Origin: JBLIOB01 sp047639575
GTDB lineage: Bacteria > Bacteroidota > Bacteroidia > Flavobacteriales_D > Parvicellaceae
Length of the DNA stretch: 10,436 bases
NCBI GenBank assembly: GCA_047639575.1
Contig: JBLIOB010000139.1
Coordinates: forward strand, 1 to 10,436
Direction: 5' to 3'
Below are positions 8,401 through 10,436 of the stretch, one piece after another (the stretch's first letter is position 1; each line of letters starts with the position of its first letter). The notes under the pieces were generated by a model. It was not told the DNA's origin. It made no database searches and worked only from the letters and a program-made list of their open reading frames with translations. The translations under genes were made by a program, and so were the position numbers.

Positions 8401-8719
8401 AAGTGCTTGGAGCTCGATTTACAATTTCACAACTTTAAACGTTGGGATTAATGAAAATGCAAATAATCTGAAGTTGAATGTTATTCCAAATCCGAACAAC
8501 GGGATCTTTACCTTAAATGTAGAATCAACCAATGCTAACCATTTAAATGTGAGCATTGTTAATACTCAAGGTCAACTGATTTATGCTAAAAGTAATTTCA
8601 CAGATGTGACAGCAGTATCAGAGATAATTGATTTGACCAATGAAGCGAGCGGATTCTATATTATATCTGTGATTTCAGATACGGATGGCATTGCTACCTT
8701 CAAATTGATTGTTCAATAG
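5441..8719 (+). CDS. Large T9SS-secreted modular protein (adhesin-like, FN3, MAM, GDGWNG modules, sorting domain)
   Basis: This 1092-residue cell-surface or secreted protein begins with a signal peptide cut after ANA (residue 18). Modules in order are a cleaved-adhesin/choice-of-anchor-J-like domain (about 20-177, starting NENFDTG), FN3-1 (178-267), MAM-like-1 (268-443), FN3-2 (444-535), a GDGWNGG module (536-640, motif at 548-554), FN3-3 (643-732), MAM-like-2 (733-909), FN3-4 (910-1000) and a type A T9SS sorting domain (about 1003-1092, with PNPNNG at 1016-1021). The FN3 modules share W-E-V-E-(Y/W) and (F/Y)YVRAxC signatures. The MAM modules share SNCWNATATG and PSTGTGPLAA. Cysteines mark most module borders. 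No enzyme domain is seen, so adhesion or matrix binding is the best guess. Cargo of this type is exported by Sec, then moved across the outer membrane by T9SS with removal of the sorting domain. It appears to be a single-gene unit, ending at a strong terminator. Confidence 0.93.
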   Translation: MKNLVFVFIMFIAFQANAQIFLNENFDTGMPVTWTVVDGGGATGDSWVSGIQGSTIDGTNHAFVDSDANGNGILMQESLESEAFDASSATSLWLDFDQFYNWIGNDTAFVDVFDGAVWVNVLTQNGANVGASGAPDQQHIDITAYQNAAMQVRFRYDDGNVWAWWWLVDNVIVYNSTCPKPTTLSATGITTTNADLNWIETGTAISWEVEWGTAGFIPGTGTSAISATNPYNASGLVANSSFEFYVRSICGPADSSLWVGPYQFLTPCTSVIAPYLDDVETHLPTITLATSNCWNATATGLYDWDISGTGTTPSTGTGPLAAFSGTNYFFTEASSGALGDVAALFTPFVDVTSLTVPSLDFYYHMFGTTMGSLYIDVYDGATWTTIDSLIGQQQSAQADPWVQHFTDLSGFTGIIQVRFRAVSAGTFTGDIALDNISIVETPTCQAPNALYAINATINSADLGWTENGTAVSWEVEYGAPGFTPGTGTVVITGTNPLNLTGLTSATTYDFYVRAVCGPADSSLWDGPNAFTTAGTCGFFTLELFDTFGDGWNGGILDVYVNGSLFAGGVTIAAGTGPDTTLIPVNIGDIISIDYTASGFPTENEYNVFDQSLTLVASEGLGGATPNDIGDYTIPTGLESCPSCPAPSTLTTTAITATSADLGWTENGVATSWEVEYGAAGFAVGAGTSAISGTNPLNIAGLSANTSYDFYVRSVCAPGDTSVWVGAYTFLTPCVSLAAPWADSVDTHVATTTLVTSNCWNATATGTFDWDISGTGTTPSTGTGPLAAQSGTNFFFTEASSGLLGDVAELNSPMIDLTGISTANLNFYYHMFGIVMGNLYIDVYDGATWTTVDSIMGQQQVAQTDPWLLKTVNLSTFSGTIQVKFRAVSAGTFEGDICLDNIEIVGSSVSCPIPSLLTVTAVGTNNVDLSWTENGGATTWEVEWDTAGFAPGSGNTFITSANPHTLFGLLLNTDYDYYVRAICAPGDTSAWSSIYNFTTLNVGINENANNLKLNVIPNPNNGIFTLNVESTNANHLNVSIVNTQGQLIYAKSNFTDVTAVSEIIDLTNEASGFYIISVISDTDGIATFKLIVQ
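5972..6769 (+). repeat. Composite FN3+MAM unit, copy 1
   Basis: This segment encodes residues 178-443 of the large T9SS protein: one fibronectin type III module followed by one MAM-like module. It matches copy 2 at 7367-8167 in order, length (266 versus 267 residues) and most residues, including the module-border cysteines. Many codon third positions differ between the copies. For example, five of the ten codons for SNCWNATATG differ silently, so the duplication is not recent at DNA level. Confidence 0.85.
7367..8167 (+). repeat. Composite FN3+MAM unit, copy 2
   Basis: This segment encodes residues 643-909 of the large T9SS protein and is offset by about 1395 bases from copy 1. Between the copies lie a single FN3 module and the GDGWNG module. 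Compared with copy 1, it has an extra cysteine in GDICLDN (GDIALDN in copy 1), so disulfide pairing may differ between the MAM modules. Confidence 0.85.
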
Positions 8720-8737
8720 CGGGTAATTACAACATTG

Positions 8738-8779
8738 AAAAAGGCGATTCATTTAACAATGGATCGCCTTTTTTGTTTT
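8738..8779 (+). terminator. Strong intrinsic terminator after the large T9SS gene
   Basis: An 11-bp perfect stem (8738-8748 with 8763-8773, core AAGGCGAT/ATCGCCTT) continues inward for five more pairs including one G-T (8749-8753 with 8758-8762), closed by the loop TAAC. The descending arm runs into six T (8769-8774), then G and four more T. It begins 19 bases after the stop at 8717-8719, which is the expected place for the end of the transcript. Confidence 0.9.
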
Positions 8780-8824
8780 AATAAAAATAATATTGGTCGA
8801 AGCATTCCGCACTTTAATCGAACA

Positions 8825-8848
8825 TTATTCACAACTGCCTGTGGATAC
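8825..8848 (+). promoter_or_regulatory. Pair of facing DnaA-box-like 9-mers
   Basis: TTATTCACA (8825-8833) fits the relaxed DnaA box TTWTNCACA. Six bases further, TGTGGATAC (8840-8848) is the reverse complement of GTATCCACA, one mismatch from TTATCCACA. The pair is followed by an AT-rich stretch and a palindrome. It may be a DnaA-binding site, part of a replication origin, or chance; two boxes alone do not prove an origin. Confidence 0.3.
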
Positions 8849-8860
8849 TTTTTATCCTTT

Positions 8861-8872
8861 ATTAACGTTAAT
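8861..8872. promoter_or_regulatory. Perfect 12-bp palindrome, possible operator
   Basis: ATTAACGTTAAT reads the same on both strands. It lies 36 bases upstream of the TAAGTTTG -7 motif and 66 bases before the next ATG, a position suited to a dimeric transcription factor acting on the small T9SS gene. No matching site was seen at the other promoter region in this window. Confidence 0.3.
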
Positions 8873-8908
8873 CTGTCCTATAAAGACAACTAATTAAGTG
8901 AATACCAG

Positions 8909-8916
8909 TAAGTTTG
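8909..8916 (+). promoter_or_regulatory. -7 promoter element of the small T9SS gene
   Basis: TAAGTTTG is an exact match to the Bacteroidota -7 consensus TAnnTTTG. It sits 22 bases before the ATG at 8939, implying a very short leader. No TTG is present at the usual distance upstream, so the -33 element is weak or the promoter needs an activator, possibly through the palindrome at 8861-8872. Confidence 0.45.
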
Positions 8917-8938
8917 CACAATCAATAACTGACTATCA

Positions 8939-9493
8939 ATGTTTAAAACAGTTTTAACTTTCGTTTCATGCTCCCTAATGCTAGGAACGATACAGGCCCA
9001 AGTATCAGTATCTCCATGCTCTGTCGGAGTTGTTCATGCGCATATTCAGCAAGACGTTGGAAATGGAAACGGCCAGATTCAAGTTGATATAGAAGAATCA
9101 ATGTCTACTCATACGTTTAAATGGTCAAATGGTGAAACTAAGGCACATCTTTCAAAATTGAACGAGGGAACGTATAGCGTTAAAATTTCCGATCAAAATG
9201 GCTGCACTGAAACAAAAGTGTTTTTTGTGCCAGGTACTACGCTGCTTTCGGAAACAAGTGGATTAATCAGCTTTGATCTTTTCCCTGTTCCTACAAGTGG
9301 AAAATTACATGTATCACCAACTAAAAGTTTTGCAGGAAAAAGAATTAGAATATTTGATTCTTTAGGAAAGCTCGTAATGCTTAAGACTTATACTGCAAAT
9401 CTTAATGTCTCAAGACTTCAAGCTGGTCTTTACTATTTCGAAATAGAGGATGGTGATCGTTTAACGGGTAGACGTAAGTTTATTAAGCAGTAA
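8939..9493 (+). CDS. Small T9SS-secreted protein with one SprB-type repeat
   Basis: This 184-residue protein has a signal peptide (1-20, IQA junction), one SprB-like repeat (about 42-92, with the hallmark FKWSNGE, L-x-x-L-NEGTYSV and ISDQNGCTET), and a C-terminal type A T9SS sorting domain (about 110-184). In that domain the usual PNP start is PVPTSG, followed by RIFDSLGKLV, RLQAGLYYFEI and a basic end. It should be carried across the outer membrane by T9SS and released or attached at the surface. The SprB repeat is known from the large gliding adhesin SprB and many other Bacteroidota surface proteins; a single copy next to a sorting domain makes this a minimal version. No Shine-Dalgarno is seen before the ATG, as is usual in this group. 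Its role is unknown. Confidence 0.88.
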   Translation: MFKTVLTFVSCSLMLGTIQAQVSVSPCSVGVVHAHIQQDVGNGNGQIQVDIEESMSTHTFKWSNGETKAHLSKLNEGTYSVKISDQNGCTETKVFFVPGTTLLSETSGLISFDLFPVPTSGKLHVSPTKSFAGKRIRIFDSLGKLVMLKTYTANLNVSRLQAGLYYFEIEDGDRLTGRRKFIKQ

Positions 9494-9521
9494 CTCACAA
9501 ACCTATTTTCTCCTTTACGTT

Positions 9522-9550
9522 GACATAATGAGCCTTTAGCTCATTATGTT
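9522..9550 (+). terminator. Hairpin after the small T9SS gene, possible terminator without T-run
   Basis: ACATAATGAGC (9523-9533) and GCTCATTATGT (9539-9549) form a perfect 11-bp stem with the loop CTTTA, extended by a G-T pair (9522/9550). It starts 29 bases after the stop at 9491-9493 and ends 33 bases before the GTG at 9584. No T-run follows on either strand, so it may be a poor terminator, an mRNA end-stabilising structure, or a site controlling the next gene. Confidence 0.45.
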
Positions 9551-9583
9551 CTAAGAATTTCAAAAACTTCATTAAATTGTAGC

Positions 9584-10261
9584 GTGAGATTTTCGTTCTT
9601 CTTTATTTTGATTTCTGTCATTTCGTTAAACCTATATGGCCAGGATAAATTGGTCACGGGAAATTTTCATGTAGAAGCAGACATTGCGTATTCTTACAGG
9701 TATTACAACTCAGTTTACTATTGGGAAAAAGAGCTTGCCGATGCTTTCGACAAGCCTGGCGTAGGATATGGGTTAGCTTTCAGATACTCTTTTCCTAGAA
9801 ATTCCGGATTCTCTGTAGATCCAGTTATTCGTTTTAGATATATCGGTTATTTTGAAGATGCAAGGCGTTCTCAATATTTTAATCTAGTTGATTCCTATTA
9901 TAAAAAATTAAATTTATTGACCGTTGATGCTGGATTGAACATGAACTTTCTACTTCTTCATCGCCCTGTTTACAAACTACAACTATCAGGAGGAATAAAC
10001 GTAGCGATAAAATTAAAAGCGTTTGAAAGAAAATACAATGAATTAGGGAAAGTTACCAGTTACGATCACAAAGAAATTTACTTTCATAGACGTTCTCCAA
10101 TATATTTCACCTTTACTTTAAATAATTCGTTCAAAATAAAAGAACATCATGTTGGACTTTATTTTCAAAACAGGCTACAGGTTCCAAGTTATAATCCGAT
10201 TCAGGATCAAAGAATTTACTATGAACTCGCGATAGGTTGTTCTAAATCTTTTGGCAAATGA
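9584..10261 (+). CDS. Predicted outer-membrane beta-barrel protein
   Basis: This 225-residue protein has a signal peptide (about 1-19, ending YGQ) and then many segments of alternating hydrophobic and polar residues with abundant Tyr, Phe and Arg. It ends in YYELAIGCSKSFGK, which resembles a last beta strand. Repeated pieces such as YGLAFRYSF, PVIRFRYIGYF, LLTVDAGLNMNFLL, LQLSGGINVAI, YFTFTLNNSF and HHVGLYFQNRL look like consecutive barrel strands. This is a fold-level inference; no specific family is recognised. The GTG start is the only reasonable one: it gives a proper signal peptide and no in-frame ATG lies shortly upstream. The stop overlaps the ATG of the following lipoprotein gene (ATGA), so the two products are probably made together and may form a barrel-lipoprotein pair in the outer membrane. 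Confidence 0.75.
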   Translation: MRFSFFFILISVISLNLYGQDKLVTGNFHVEADIAYSYRYYNSVYYWEKELADAFDKPGVGYGLAFRYSFPRNSGFSVDPVIRFRYIGYFEDARRSQYFNLVDSYYKKLNLLTVDAGLNMNFLLLHRPVYKLQLSGGINVAIKLKAFERKYNELGKVTSYDHKEIYFHRRSPIYFTFTLNNSFKIKEHHVGLYFQNRLQVPSYNPIQDQRIYYELAIGCSKSFGK

Positions 10262-10436
10262 GAGTTCTAATATTTATACTGACACTGGCAGTAACTTTTT
10301 CTTGTAACAAGCCAACTTATTGTGATCCGGGGGCTTGCCCGCAAGAAGAAGACATTCCTTTGTTCAGCTCATTAAATTCTACGTGGTATGAATTTTCAGA
10401 TGACATCTCACAAACGATGTTTTTCCAAGATACCTT
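10258..10436 (+). CDS. Lipoprotein, N-terminal part (cut by window end)
   Basis: The ATG at 10258 overlaps the stop of the beta-barrel gene. The frame stays open to the window end, giving 59 full codons. It begins with a short lipoprotein signal with lipobox TFSC (Cys16). The following mature part has two more cysteines (Cys22, Cys27) close to the lipid anchor in a YCDPGACPQEED stretch, then an acidic, aromatic segment. The protein should be anchored in a membrane, probably the outer one. The family cannot be named from this fragment. It is too short within the window for simple length filters but is well supported by the signal and the coupled start. Confidence 0.75.
   Translation, partial: MRVLIFILTLAVTFSCNKPTYCDPGACPQEEDIPLFSSLNSTWYEFSDDISQTMFFQDT

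Noticed and set aside
9520..9525. TTGACA resembling an enterobacterial -35 element
   Set aside because: It overlaps the hairpin stem, has no suitable -10 partner, and the Bacteroidota housekeeping sigma factor uses a different consensus.

Overview
The window looks like chromosomal DNA of a marine or environmental member of the Bacteroidota, most likely class Flavobacteriia. The evidence is the AT-rich coding style, short signal peptides ending in Gln-type junctions (GYTQ, YGQD, ANAQ), two proteins with C-terminal type A sorting domains of the type IX secretion system (T9SS), weak or absent Shine-Dalgarno sequences, and a TAnnTTTG -7 promoter motif. Every gene I can support lies on the + strand. 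No mobile element, CRISPR array, rRNA or tRNA was seen.

Region 1 (about 1-5116) reads as one tightly packed operon. It holds the tail of an upstream gene, two tandem paralogous exported proteins of unknown function (52-678, 685-1410), miaA (1411-2307), an MFS transporter (2304-3560), a DUF1569/DinB-like protein (3544-3984), and a lipoprotein resembling copper type II ascorbate-dependent monooxygenases (3977-5116). Neighbouring genes abut or overlap by 4 to 17 bases, so translational coupling is likely. Apart from tRNA modification by MiaA, the products are membrane or envelope proteins with no obvious shared pathway.

Region 2 (5117-5440) is a gap of 324 bases. It contains a candidate promoter and a small hairpin before the next gene. 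It also has one frame that is open almost throughout, broken by a single TAA, which may be a gene remnant.

Region 3 (5441-8779) is a 1092-residue T9SS cargo protein. It has an adhesin-like N-terminal domain, four fibronectin type III modules, two MAM-like modules and a GDGWNG module, then the sorting domain, followed by a strong intrinsic terminator. A composite FN3+MAM unit of about 800 bp occurs twice.

Region 4 (8780-10436) has an intergenic stretch with two facing DnaA-box-like sequences, a perfect 12-bp palindrome and a TAAGTTTG promoter motif. These precede a small SprB-repeat/T9SS protein (8939-9493). After a hairpin comes a predicted outer-membrane beta-barrel (9584-10261), which overlaps by ATGA the start of a lipoprotein gene cut by the window edge (10258-10436).

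No clearly new system is visible. The points most worth a second look are the monooxygenase-like lipoprotein, which appears to keep only one of two copper sites, the tandem paralogs coupled to miaA, the near-open gap 5117-5440, and the DnaA-box-like cluster at 8825-8872.
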